From NCBI RefSeq assembly GCF_903992535.2, contig NC_052057.2, positions 28,233,429 through 28,297,428 of the forward strand: 64,000 nucleotides of DNA. Direction: 5' to 3'. The notes under the pieces were generated by a model that saw only the letters and a program-made list of their open reading frames with translations, searched no databases and had not been told where the DNA came from. Every line of letters begins with the position of its first letter. Position 1 is the first letter of the stretch. This document shows positions 47,459 to 59,402 of this stretch, in pieces. Origin of the DNA: Arvicola amphibius. Its lineage: Eukaryota; Chordata; Mammalia; Rodentia; Cricetidae. Position numbers and translations under genes: made by a program.

Positions 47459-49092
47459 AGCAGTGTGTGTGATTTTAAAAGATAAAGCACTAGTTCTTGT
47501 TTGCTTCTTGTTTATTTTTTTAGTTCTGGCTTGCATCTTTGCTTTACAATTATGCAGAATATTTTGAGGATTACAAGATCCAGTGTACAACCAGTATATG
47601 TTCAAGATATCCCAGCATTCATCTCTCTCACTTTATTTCATATGCTTTATTTTCTACAGATTAACTTCAAAAAAGTTTTGTGGCTTTTATATATCAGTAT
47701 TTTTAAAAACAATAACACTTGATACAAATAGTGGTACCCAATATTTTTCTGATAATCTAAAACATATTACATGCAACTTTTCTTTAACAGGTTATCACTG
47801 CTTAGGATGGCTGCTTATTTGGCTTTGTATAATCATATGTAGGATTTTTAGAAAATCATAATTGTCCACTACTAAACATGACTTTTTTCTATTATAGATT
47901 TATTTTCATGAGCTTGAATTCTGATGGTATAAATATTTTTGTCCATAGAATTCTCTGGATTGTATCCACTTAATGTTATGATTTGAAGGTATTTAGTTGT
48001 GCCAGAAAATGAAACGATAAGGAAGCAAGTTAAAGATTGGTCATTTGATTGATCTGGCCAAATAATTAAAAAAACATCCTGGCGAAAGAAAGTAAGACAA
48101 ACAGATAGTAATATTTTCTCATAGTTGATATGACTGAGAGCAAATCTCATCTCAGCGACAAAGATGTATACACAGACCATGGTCAACCTGACACATCTCT
48201 GAAGTCCTCTCTCCCAGCCTTAAGCCTCTGGTTCTCTGTGACCAGGCCTTTGCTTTCACTGTGTTCATCATTTTTATTGACGTCATTGTCTTTCTCTTTG
48301 AAACCATCTTTTACCCTTTTGTTTGCCAATTATCATCCATAATATACAATTTAAATAAAGCAAATGAATCTTTTAAAATTTTAGTACTTTAACTGTACAG
48401 TGATGTATCAATTTCATATTACTCACGAAGCTTGGCACACACTGAAAGCACTAAATAGTCTTCTAGGCACGCCTGCACAGTGATGGGAAGAAAATCTCTG
48501 TAGTTCTTTAAACTCAACTTGCTGCCCTTCCTTCAGCGGTCCATCTACCTTGCCTATGTGGCCCAACCCATTTACTCCTGAGATCTACTGACAGAACCTA
48601 AAACCATATTGGGTAGAGCCACAGCTTCTCAATTTTCCCTAGTCTTAGTGGTTTTCACTTCACCTCATCTAACTGACTTAGACTGTAACATTTGTACTGG
48701 AGCTCGTCTTTCAGTGTTCCTATTTGCAATTGTCTCTGACCTGATACTTCATATTTTCATAGAGAATGAAGAGGACATCTCAGGAGTCATGGATGTGATT
48801 TTTATGCTTAGGATGGCTGTATGGAAACGCAGTCAAGCTTATAGGAATTTATAAGCTTTTCTACACCTCTATACACTGGAACAAGAAAACACTATATTTC
48901 TCGGTAATCACCAAGGTAGGGAGTGTTTCCAAATTAGTTTTGTTTTTAGTGGATAAGTTAAAAAGTTTTGTTTAATGTTGATAATTTGCTGTCTTTTCTC
49001 TGCATATTATCATCTATTTATGCTATTTATTGATGTGGTTCTGTTATATACTTTTATGATATGTTCATGTACACATATTGGGTAGAACCATT
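47459..49092. other. Unassigned sequence
   Basis: No gene or clear repeat; frames at 47872-48186 and 48609-48854 have no recognised domain. A full CRE palindrome TGACGTCA is at 48278-48285. Confidence 0.4.
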
Positions 49093-49093
49093 G

Positions 49094-49120
49094 TATGTGT
49101 GTGTGTGTGTATGTGTGTGT

Positions 49121-49200
<80 letters not shown>
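49094..49200. repeat. (TG)n(GA)n compound microsatellite
   Basis: About 60 bases of TG with two 'ta' breaks, then about 45 of GA. Confidence 0.97.
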
Positions 49201-49202
<2 letters not shown>

Positions 49203-49399
49203 TTAATTTTGATTATTATTGCTATAGTATTTAGAATCATGTAGGGGACCCACCTCTGAGCCTGTTTCTGAAAATATTTCTAGAATACATTGGGAAGATC
49301 TACACTGATTATAGATAGCACTATCCTAATGGCTATAATCCTGAGCTAAATAAAAAGGAGAAAGGAAATCAGCAAAGCCCTAGAATTTATGATTGTCTT

Positions 49400-49545
49400 T
49401 TTCCAAACTATGGATGCTTCTTGTTTCTACTGCCACTGTTGATCTCATGGACTGTACCCTCAGACTCAATGAACCAAACAAATCCTCCCTCAAATTGATT
49501 TTTGTTGGATGTTTTCCATAGATGTAAGAAAACTAACTAGTACAT
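49400..49545 (+). mobile_element. Possible RMER-type repeat 3' end
   Basis: 'tggactgtaccctcagactc', 'aatgaaccaaacaaatcctc', 'cctcaaattgatttttgttg' recall the 3' end of RMER-type rodent repeats. Confidence 0.4.
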
Positions 49546-52500
49546 TACTCTTTTTTTGAATCCTGAGAAGATAAAGGACTGTAGTGTAGGAAAAATGGTC
49601 AGGAATGCTCTGTCCCAAACTGACCCTGCTCCCTTTTCACTCCATGTTGACTTATGATGCCTTTCCCAACCTTCCACAAATCCTCATAGCCTTTCGCCTT
49701 CTGTATTTCTCACTCTGACCATAACTTATATGTGCCTCTTTCACCTCTATATTTTAGTCTGAAAATAAATATACATTTTCTATGTAATTAGTCATCATTT
49801 ACTTATTCCAATATTATATGTATAATATTAGCATCATATTTCTTACTGGTCCAGGTTTTTTTAACTTTAGAAAGATGCCTAGTATTGATTCAACATGATA
49901 ATGACCTGATGTAACTTTTCAAAATGTACAACATGAAATGCAGACCTAGGAAGTCAGATTTTCTAGTAGGCAGGATCCAGATATTAGTGTTATGGAAATT
50001 TCTGAGGTAATCTCAACATAAAACCAAGGTGTAGAACCTGTAGAGAACACTGCCTTCCTCTAAGGCTCATTCATGTGCAATTTTGAATCCCTAAGAGCAA
50101 GCTTTAGTGTGCCCAGCATAGCCCCGAGTAAAAAAAGTTTTCAGAATCAATGTTATCATCTCTGCAAATCAGTCACTCCTGACAAAACCCATTAGCCAAC
50201 CTACCATTTATAATTACAAAATTGCTAAGATAAAATAATAGCTTGAAGAATGCACTATAGCTCCATATTGACTTGAAATTGTGATTAAGGCAAAAGAGAG
50301 GTTGGTGCTAACATGTAAATGACCAGCTCAAGCCACAGAATGAAAATCATTAAGGGTGATATTCAGCTCACCTCAGGAATGTGGCATTCATAACAGTTAT
50401 CTTGCAAAACCATTTAGACTCCAACACACTATTTTATACTATCTTACTTTTTATCCACGCACCAACTTTTTAAATGGAAATTGCTCATATGCCATATAAT
50501 ACACGGCTGACTTATTTTATATTTTCTCAGCAGCTTTATGCTATGATTTAAGGTGACTTCCATAAGGGCAAACAGTCAAAAAATACCTTAATAACACAAT
50601 GATATTAAACGATGCTCAAGGTAAAGTGTGACTGTGACATTTTAACACTGATTAGAAACATGAATATAATGCAGATATTTCATCTAACAATTAAAGTCGG
50701 TGAATCAATTCTCTTTTTGACATATGCAAAAATTTCCCTGAGTAAATGGTAATATTTTACCATTTGACTTCCATAAGGAAAAGTGCTTTTTTTTTTTTTT
50801 TTAACAGACAAGGAGTAAGAAAACATTTGCTTATATTTGGATGTATGTTAAGAGAGAATTCGGGTTACTTTTAATTATTATTGAGAAGGTAGCAAAATTT
50901 ATATGTTGTCTTTGCTTGTTAAGAAGTGATAGCAGCTGTTTCATTATGCATTGCAACTGCTCCAGGTTTAACTCATGTCCCTGAGAACATATGCTCTTCA
51001 AAAACATTTTAGGAAAAAATTGGACGTTGTCATCCTTATGTCTCTGGAGAGAAAGCATGTTCTATTATTTTAATTATATTTCATCATGTGACTATATCAT
51101 TTCATTTTCTCTGTAAAGTTGTAATGTATATGTCTTGAATGTATAACCAAATAACAAAGATATGTGTGCAAATTATGACTCACACTCCTGTAAATTAGAT
51201 GTTAATGACATACATGTCTGTATTATGTTCTCACTAAAAAAATGTATCACACTACGAATTTTTGTAATATTTGAAATGCAATTTACATAGCTTCCATATG
51301 TCTTGATTTGATAGAATCTAATATTTTCTGTAATATATTAGCCAATTGGAATATTTATACAAGTTCATGCCCCAAACCTAGGCAAGTGTGAGTCATGGGT
51401 TTGGTTAATGGCTAGGACAGTGCAAAACCATGAAGGAAGAGACTATCTAAATGCAAATGCTAAGAAAGTTATCTAGGTAGATGAGAAGAAAATCTAGTGT
51501 AGGAAGTGGAAAACGTACACTATGTAGGCTGGCAGCATAGTCCAAATCACCATTCCAGCAATGCTTAGCAGCACAGAAATCACAGGTTCTCTCCTGTGGA
51601 GCAGGTACAAAGAATGTGGGGGCTAGGAAAGTATCCCAAACTGATCAGCATCATTCACCTTCTGCTGTGGATACAAAGACAATAGCCAAAAAGAGTTTGA
51701 AATAAGAGTCTAAAAAGAGTTGAAAAATAAAATATTTGAATCTGAACTGCTTGGGAAATTTACCTACTAGAATAGACCAGTAGGTAAGGATGATATGCTA
51801 GGGATGGAAGAGTTAAAGCTATGCAAAGGCTTCCCTCCTCCCCTGCTTTTCCTTCTGAGCTCCAGTGTTCATCTCTCCTCCCTGTCTCAGGCAAAGATTG
51901 GTTTCAGATGTACTGGAGCAGAGCTGAGAACTCCAGGGGAGGAAGAGCAGGGCTCAGCTGCATAGAGAGGGAAAGAAGAGAAATACCAAGGCTATGAACT
52001 GGCTAGCACGCATATGGGTACCAGGACTCAAGAAACAAATCACATGCATCTTATTCTCACAGATGCAACTTTTACAATAATTCAGAGCAACACCTCTGCA
52101 GAGCAGGGAAGCTAGCACAGAGGTTTGCAGCTTAGCTAAATCTTTGTGGATCATGGAAACAGGCAGAGATGGAATAACAAAAACAATTTCAGGTACTTTA
52201 GTCTGTCTTGTCAAGAACTTCTGTGTACAAATAAAGTGCTTGGATAAAGTGTTATCACTTAGACAGAGACAAAAATAGAATTTGCAAAACCCCTAGCTAC
52301 CTATTTTAGAACTTTTATTTTTGTTTAAGTAGCTTTGGAGCAATGCATTTTCTGTAGATTCAGGATTTCATAACTTACCTTTCACATGTGAATTGTAACA
52401 GACTATAAACATTTAAGTATTTAAAATGAAGAATGGCCCCTCAACTACATGCTGACAAGTTTGTGTTGTATGAGGCACCTGATATTTATATTATTTTTCC

Positions 52501-52599
52501 TCCTGTTTTATTTGGGGAAATTTTTATTTTGAATGGCACTGTACAAAGCTGTATAAAATGAGATTTAAAAAACAAGCTCTATAACCTTTTAAAGTGTTT
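49546..52599. other. Unassigned, repeat-poor sequence
   Basis: About 3 kb with no recognised SINE, LINE or LTR, only a T-run (50788-50803) and a 9-bp-arm hairpin (50744-50765). No gene seen; longest frames are under 90 codons. Confidence 0.4.
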
Positions 52600-52775
52600 T
52601 TATTCCTGAGTCAATGAAATGACTCAGTGGATAAGGAAGCTTGCCAAGTCAGAGGACTTGAGTTCAATCCCTGGGACCCATAGGGTGGAAGAAGAGAACT
52701 GGTTCTTACAAGTTCTGTTGAACTTGTTTCATGACCTGTGGCACACACGTATGTCCATGCCTCCATAAATTAAAA
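52600..52775 (+). mobile_element. RSINE1-type SINE
   Basis: 'gactcagtggataaggaagc', 'ttgagttcaatccctgggac', 'ccatagggtggaagaagaga', 'ctgtggcacacacgtatgtc' in RSINE1 order with A-rich end. Confidence 0.85.
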
Positions 52776-52966
52776 AAAAAAAGTGTGAAAGAATTGAAAA
52801 CAGTTTTGTTTCTAATGGCAGTGTACATATGTGTGCTCTATTATTATTAAATGTTTGTGTGTTCTGTGTATTTGTGAGCATAGATGAAATTGTGTATTTG
52901 TATCTTTGTGACCACAGTGAAGAGCAGGAAGAATAGTGGAAAACTCAATGAATATAAAAATTCCAG

Positions 52967-53143
52967 GCCGGGCGGTGGTGGCGCACGCCTTTAATCCCAG
53001 CACTCAGGAGGCAGAGGCAGACGGATCTCTGTGAGTTCGAGGCCAGCCTCATCTACAAGAGCTAGTTCCAGGACAGGCTCCAAAGCCACAGAGAAACCCT
53101 GTCTCGAAAACAAAACCAAAAAAAAAAAAAAAAAAAAAAAAAA
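52967..53143 (+). mobile_element. Young, full-length B1 SINE
   Basis: Starts 'gccgggcggtggtggcgcac', with 'cctttaatcccagcactcag', the Pol III B-box region 'gtgagttcgaggcc', 'gctagttccaggacaggctc', 'gagaaaccctgtctcgaaaa', then a long A tail. Direct repeats aaaaattccag lie at 52956-52966 and 53139-53149. Very little decay, so a recent insertion of the cricetid B1 type. Confidence 0.98.
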
Positions 53144-53149
53144 TTCCAG

Positions 53150-54898
53150 TATTGGCATCGCAAATGGTTTTTCCTAATTGCAGTCAGTGGTGTAAAATCT
53201 TCTATAGTGCAGAGAAGTTTGCAAACTTTGTCTTATGAACCTAAATTTTCAAATAAGTACATATGAAAATTTTAACTCACCATTGGTACAGTGCTGCTTC
53301 AAGTCCTCAACAGCCTAATCTCTCTTTTGTTGTTGTGAACAAAGAAGCCTTATTTCATCTGAGTGCTTTGTTCTATGTAGTGATTCCTCAAAATTAAGCT
53401 TTATCGTTAAAAGAAGATTCAGTTTTCAAATCACTTAGTTTATAACAACCAAGGAGTTTTCATTCGAATTTCTTTGAAGTCTACATGCTTCTATTTTAAT
53501 TGGGGGTGAATGCTATGTATTTAATGTCTCACCTGTCCAGCATTAGCTTTTTACTAAATGAAGTTCATGAATGTGTAGTTTTAAAAAAAAATGTAGTTAA
53601 AGAGACCATGTAGTTAAAGAGACTGCATGGCTGAATTTTCAGGTAACATCTCTGATATGTATGCATTTTAATGTGGATTAAGCCAAAGTCGTATGAAGAC
53701 AATCTTGTGTTCCTCTTTTCCTCCCTTGTATTGTGCCTAACTGAAAATGAGTTGGTGTTCTTTGTCCATCCAGATGTACTCTTGGTTAAACTTTCTGTAT
53801 GATGCAAAAGCTGACCTGAGGCTAAGGATGCAGCAAGTGTTAGGGGAATATGTTAGAGATAAATACGTCTTCGAAGGACACGTGACCTTGAGTGATGACC
53901 TGGCAGGTTCGAAAACACAATTTCCAGTCCAGATCTGACAGCTCCTTCCACGATTTGGGTTAAGCCATCTTTACTCCTTCAATTTTTATTTCTCGAGCTT
54001 TCTAGACTGGGACCCCTTTCTTGGAGAACCACCCTCCCACTTGAAGGTCTGAGAACTCTTACTTCCAGATGAATGAAAAGGGGCATTGTCAAGGAGGCAG
54101 CAGGATGGAATCCTTGGTTGTGGCTGCCCAGCCAGGCTGCAGGAGCTAATTGTGGGAATGTTAATGAGACCAAGGAGATGGCAGATGCTCACGTGCCTTT
54201 ACAATCCAAATCCCCGCCAACAAATGTCTCCAATAGAAACTTCAGGGTCATCTTGGCTCCCTGGAGATGAGGAAACACCCACCGGTAGCCATATGCCACC
54301 TGTTAGATCTTTTGTTTTTACAAACCTATGACAATAACAGCATTGTTTGTTGTTTTCTGCAATGACTTTATGGCACTAGGATTTTTTTTTTTTTTTTTGA
54401 CTATACTGGAGGAATGGAACATCAAATTCTTTATTAGGAAGTATTTGCATCCACAGAAGTTACAGGGAGAGATTTTTGTTCATTAGAGTGTACACTTCCT
54501 ATAACTGAATACGAATCAATACATACACTGATAAACTCTCTGCTCTTGAAACAGTTGACTGAAGTTATTTATGTTACACAGACGTATGGGACCATAAGGT
54601 TTTGATTATGATCTTGAGGAACATTTTTGTCCCTAACAGGAAAATTACAATAGGGAATTTAGGATTTGCCTCCAAAAATGGTGATGCACGCCAGTGATTT
54701 TGCCCACCATTTAGAAAGTTAAAATAGGATGATATGTGAATCCCCAGCCAGTGATATGGTCTGAAATATAAATAAATAAGTTTGGGATTTAGAGTTATTA
54801 TAAGTTGTTACCTATAATAAAAAAAATAATAGCATTTGATTCTCTGGAGCATCTTAGCCAAAGTGCTCTGCACAGACCTGTCTTGGTCTCATTCGAGG
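53150..54898. other. Unassigned, repeat-poor sequence
   Basis: No SINE/LINE seen. 53740-54310 is more GC-rich than the flanks and has several overlapping short frames on both strands; none is recognised. A 17-bp tandem duplication is at 53591-53624 and a T-run near 54381. Confidence 0.4.
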
Positions 54899-54899
54899 T

Positions 54900-55160
54900 G
54901 TTGCTCAGAAATGAGTAATTATTGGGAAACCAAGGATCACCCAGTTTGTATCAGTGCATTCACGTCATCAGCAGACACCAAAGGTGACACATTCTACAGC
55001 CCTTTATAAAGCCTGTGCCTTTCCAGGCCTGCTCTTTTTCTCCTTCAACCTCTCTCTTTTGATCTTTGCATCAATCACCTCACGCCCCAATAAATCTCTC
55101 AAGTCAGGCCTGTAGCATGGTGTGGCCTTGTGGCATTTCTTGTCCCCATCTGCCAAGGTA
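54900..55160 (+). mobile_element. LTR-like block
   Basis: TATAAA at 55005-55010 and AATAAA at 55089-55094, about 84 bp apart, followed by 'gtgtggccttgtggcatttc', is the promoter-to-polyadenylation spacing of an LTR. No matching target-site duplication found, so ends are approximate. Confidence 0.5.
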
Positions 55161-55562
55161 CTCTTCTAGAAGCCCTAAGAGCCATGCTTCCTTAGATATG
55201 TAAGACTAGAAAGGCTTGAGTGTTATGTTCAAGGAAATAAGACGATTATAATGGAGGAGAGCAGATCCGAATCGATAGTGGCCGGTAAGAGATGTGTGCC
55301 AGAGCTTTCCATTGGGTGTTCCAGAACGCTCCAGGAAATTAGCAGAGGATGCAAAACACTGGGAAACCAAGTACATATTGGTTACTTTTCGTTACTAAGA
55401 GCACATACAGTTGCTTTGCAGAGATGTCGTAGAGAGCACCAGACCTGATTCTAGTATTGAGAAACAGGGCTTATATAAATGGTTGCTGCTAGGTGGTCAT
55501 TTGTCCTACTAGTAAAGTCCCAGAAGGGAGGGTCCCTCTCTGCCAAGGTAAGCAAAAGCTAT

Positions 55563-56024
55563 TGTTATGGGAGTCCCTGAGAAATGACCCCTCAGACAGA
55601 GTTTAGAGTCAGTTGAAAGTCTTTATCCCATCCAACTGGGACTACACTCGGGTATCAGGAAAACCCGTGTCCAAGAATCTAGAGCATGAAGTTTCTGAAG
55701 CCAAAAACACGTTCTCTCATCTCTCTTGGCAGCAGCAGTGGGTGGGATGGTACAGTGGTGGCCATGGCTGCTTACAAGCCAGCAGTTTGTAAGAGAAGCT
55801 AGAATAAGCAGCTAGCTGGGGGGTGTGGTCAGCAAGCCGTTAGTAGATAAGATAACTGGGACATCTTGACCTGGGATTCCAAGAAAAGATTTGGGTAATT
55901 TTCCATGGTGCTTCTCACCAAGAAGTTCAAATTCTAGTCAAGCCTAAAATGGGTTCAACAAGAATACAAGATGGAGGAACCTCTGCACTGTCTTGATCTC
56001 ATATTATGGACTCACATCTCTTCA
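55563..56024 (-). mobile_element. Solo LTR, antisense, with 5-bp target-site duplication
   Basis: Plus strand starts TGTTATGGG and ends CTCTTCA, i.e. TG...CA. The 5-bp repeat gctat flanks it at 55558-55562 and 56025-56029. Minus-strand reading ends with an ATAAAG signal (plus 55621-55626) and 'gactctaaactctgtctgag', typical of an LTR R-U5. A 5-bp duplication suggests an ERVL-like or related class. No internal viral genes. Confidence 0.75.
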
Positions 56025-57540
56025 GCTATTGTGACCCTCACTGATATAAAAATAATTACTTAGGTTGCAAATTCCGAGTTCATTGTGGAATTCCTTTTGT
56101 CATCATGAATTAAGAATACAGATTTGTGGATGGAATACATTTTATAAGCTTATACCACTGTTATCCATTCAGATGTCGGCTGTGTAGGCTTTGTGGCACA
56201 GGATTATTCTGTTTATAAAGATCTTAGAGACTACAGTAAACAAAAACTGTGTTCTTTTTAACAGTGTAGCATGTGCTTCTGACTTACTGAGTAGTCAGAT
56301 ATGGAGGCCTGCGGGAACAATATGTAAATGCAGGCAGGCTGTTTACGCTGGGATCTGTTCCTGCATAGTAATCATATCCAATCCTAGCAGAACTTTCCGA
56401 ATTTCAAACACAGTGGCACAGCAAAACAGATAGAACCACATCAAGCAGTGTACGATGGCTGTGAAGTGCTCAAATATAGTCACGGTTCCTGAAAATCAGC
56501 GATTTCTATAAATTTAAAGATACATAAAAATATCTTTTTAATTATATTAGTGTGCTCTGGTGAACTGCTCTGGGGGGGGAATCATTTTGAGATTTGTTCT
56601 CCCATTTTTTTAATATATATTTTTCTAAAAGAATACATTGAAGCAGAAATAATAACCATTTGAAGAAAAATTATTATTGAGGGTTATAGGGATTGTGAAT
56701 ATTATTTCATGATTTCATTAACCACACATTAAGAACTCATATATTCCATGTTCTTTATGTTTCTTCCGATCCAAAGAAGGTCTCTTTGTAATTATTTTTT
56801 GGTCGCTGACTCCAAAGCTTCTGCCTGGATATCGGAAAGCACATTTGCTTGCCTTGAATTAAACCCAAGTTTCACTACAAATGTTACTGTCTTTTATTTA
56901 GCAGAATTTCTGTCAAAACATGATGTACCTTTAGAATGGAAAGTACTCCTCATCATCAGGAGTTCTATTTATGTCTTCCCCACCTGAGTTTGGGATTTAG
57001 TCTTATATTCGAAAATAAAGAGAAGACCAGCAATGGGAAGCTGAGACAACATCAAAGAGCTGGGATGTAGGAAGTGGTCCTCTTTGATCTCTTGCCCCTA
57101 TCAGTGCCCTGGACTCTGCTACCCTCTGAATTTTGACAGTCCTCGGATTGTCTCTGGTTAAAGTTAGGAATACTTCTGATTCCTGTATAAACAAACACCC
57201 CTTACTCAGTCTCCCGGGGACTTTTCTCTTGTGTCCAAGAAGTTAAAGACAATTCAGGGGTGATTTCTTCTAGATGAATCTAGTCTCAGGGAGATTTTGC
57301 AAATTTATGAAGTCCTTCTACCTAAAGAAACTGAGATATTTAGAGCCGGTTGAAGCCACGAGTGTCGACTTTGCCTCTTCAATGTGCCCTCACCTGTGCC
57401 AAGGGAGAGATTCAATGAATCCTGTGTCAGCAGTCTTTGTGTTCAGCGGGACTGTCCCAATTACACTGTGTCAGTGAATTGCTGGTTGCTGGTTTTATTG
57501 TACAGGTTTCATTTTCTTTCCATAAGAAAATTGACCTTTA
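56025..57540. other. Unassigned sequence
   Basis: No gene or recognisable repeat; short frames at 56191-56433, 56748-56987 and 57274-57581 have no recognised domain. Confidence 0.4.
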
Positions 57541-57845
57541 GGTTGGAAACATGGCTCAGTTGGGAAAATACTTACTGCTAAACTTAAGGACCTGAATACA
57601 AATCCCCAGGGCTCATGTACAAAGTCAAATCTTAGTCCTTGGTAGTTGGAGAAAACTGGCTCGCTCAGGCTATCTAGCTTTATTAACCTGTCAGTGATCT
57701 CTGGGTTAGCTAACAGACTTGGTCTTCAAAAAAATTTTGGAGATATTCTGAAGAAGCACGTGATGTCAACCTCTGGCCTCTAAATGCAAGAGCACAAGCA
57801 TATTTGTGCACCTGTATGCACACACCTAGATACATGAATATGGAC
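57541..57845 (+). mobile_element. B4 SINE
   Basis: 'ggttggaaacatggctcagt', 'aaggacctgaatacaaatcc', 'ctggctcgctcaggctatct', 'gtgatgtcaacctctggcct' then a CA-rich end, in B4 order; diverged. Confidence 0.7.
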
Positions 57846-59289
57846 ATGCATCACACACTCAAAAATAAAAAGAAGGGAAAAATTTACCTCATTTATTAAT
57901 ATTCTTTCTTCCACAGTTGCACAGTTTTGGGGGAAAGGAAATTTTAAATAAATAGTAGCCTGTTTCCCATTTTTTTCAAGAAAAAAGCCACTGCACAGAA
58001 ATAGATTTTAGAGGCAGATGATTATATGAATGCAGTATTTATTAAATTGTAACTGTCTGAAAAATAAATATTATGAGTTCTAGTTCCCTTATACATAAAT
58101 GGTTCTAAGATTAACATGGTCAACATGAATTGGTGATGATTCAACATTGTTCAGTGTGCACGGTTTTAACTTGGTGACTGTGTTTCAGCTCTTTGTTCTA
58201 TGTGAAGAGAAGAGACATTTCTATATCCCAGGGCAAAAATGCTTTGCTCTGGATCAATCACAACAGCTCCATTCACTTTGCCGTAGGTAGCTGAAAGGAT
58301 AAACACGGGACACAATTCTATCCAGTGAGTTTTGGGAGGTAATCAGTTGTAGACATCTAGAAAATACTCTACTTCCTGATGAAAGATCTAGTATCCAGAT
58401 TGTTGCTCTATGTTTATTCTGAGCAAATTCATGTTTCTTATAAGTATATGGCTGTCCTGAGGTCATAAAGAAGCATATTCTAGGATAACCCAGCATATCG
58501 ACATCACCAGCGGAAAGACAGGAGGCACACAGTTCATGAAGATATCACCAATGCCTACTTATTTAGGATTAGAAATGTCTTTAACATTTGCATCATGTGA
58601 TATGAAACAAAAATTCTCTCTTAAATCTTTTGCCCACATTCTATTATTTATATCCTACTCATTTTAAAAATCATAAATGTTTCAGTGCAAACTTTACAGA
58701 TAAAAATATGATAAATGTGTATGCATATATAGGCATGTATTATGTAATATACATATATATTATGTAATATATATATAAAACTCCACTTGAACATAATAGT
58801 TTTCAGCAATTGTCACCCTTATTTTTATTACATTCTGAGAGCTACATTTCATTATTAGATAGGATATTGCTATTTTAGGTGATTCTTTTTTCATAAATTG
58901 CTAAAGAGTTCATTTTCTTAATTCTTAAAATATACATTTTTTTAAAAAAAATGATTAACTTCATTTGAATAGTTATTCTCTAAGATGTTTTATGCCTTAA
59001 GTGGCAATCTGCTTGAGATTAAAGTATTCTGGGTATACAATATCACGTATAACTGGCTAATTTATCATATTTAAATTGACGTTTCCATATCTGAAAGAAA
59101 ATGAATTCTGTGATAAGAGAGGTATAATGCTCATATAAATAGTAGCATGTTATGTTTCTTACCAGAAAAAGTCATTTTTTAAATTAAGCTTTAGATTCTC
59201 TTCTCAGCTCTATTCTCTTTGTAATATTACATATATAGAGATATATAAATATATCCACATGCACAAATGGCTTTTTTGTTTATCTGTTT
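57846..59289. other. Unassigned AT-rich sequence
   Basis: No gene or recognisable repeat; AT-rich 'tatgtaatatacatatat' type sequence near 58725-58790. Confidence 0.4.
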
Positions 59290-59402
59290 GTTTGTTTGAA
59301 GGCAGTTTTCTCTGTTTATCTCCAATTGACCTCCAACTTACAGAGTTCCGCTTGTTTCTGCCTCCCTGGGTGTTCGAATTAAAGGCATGTGACACCACTG
59401 GC
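59290..59402 (-). mobile_element. B1 SINE, antisense, partial
   Basis: 'gaaggcagttttctctgttt', 'acctccaacttacagagttc', 'ttcgaattaaaggcatgtga' in antisense B1 order. Confidence 0.75.

Noticed and set aside
53747..53938. Exon-like frame in a GC-richer stretch
   Set aside because: Looks protein-like by composition but has no recognised family and no clear donor/acceptor pair.
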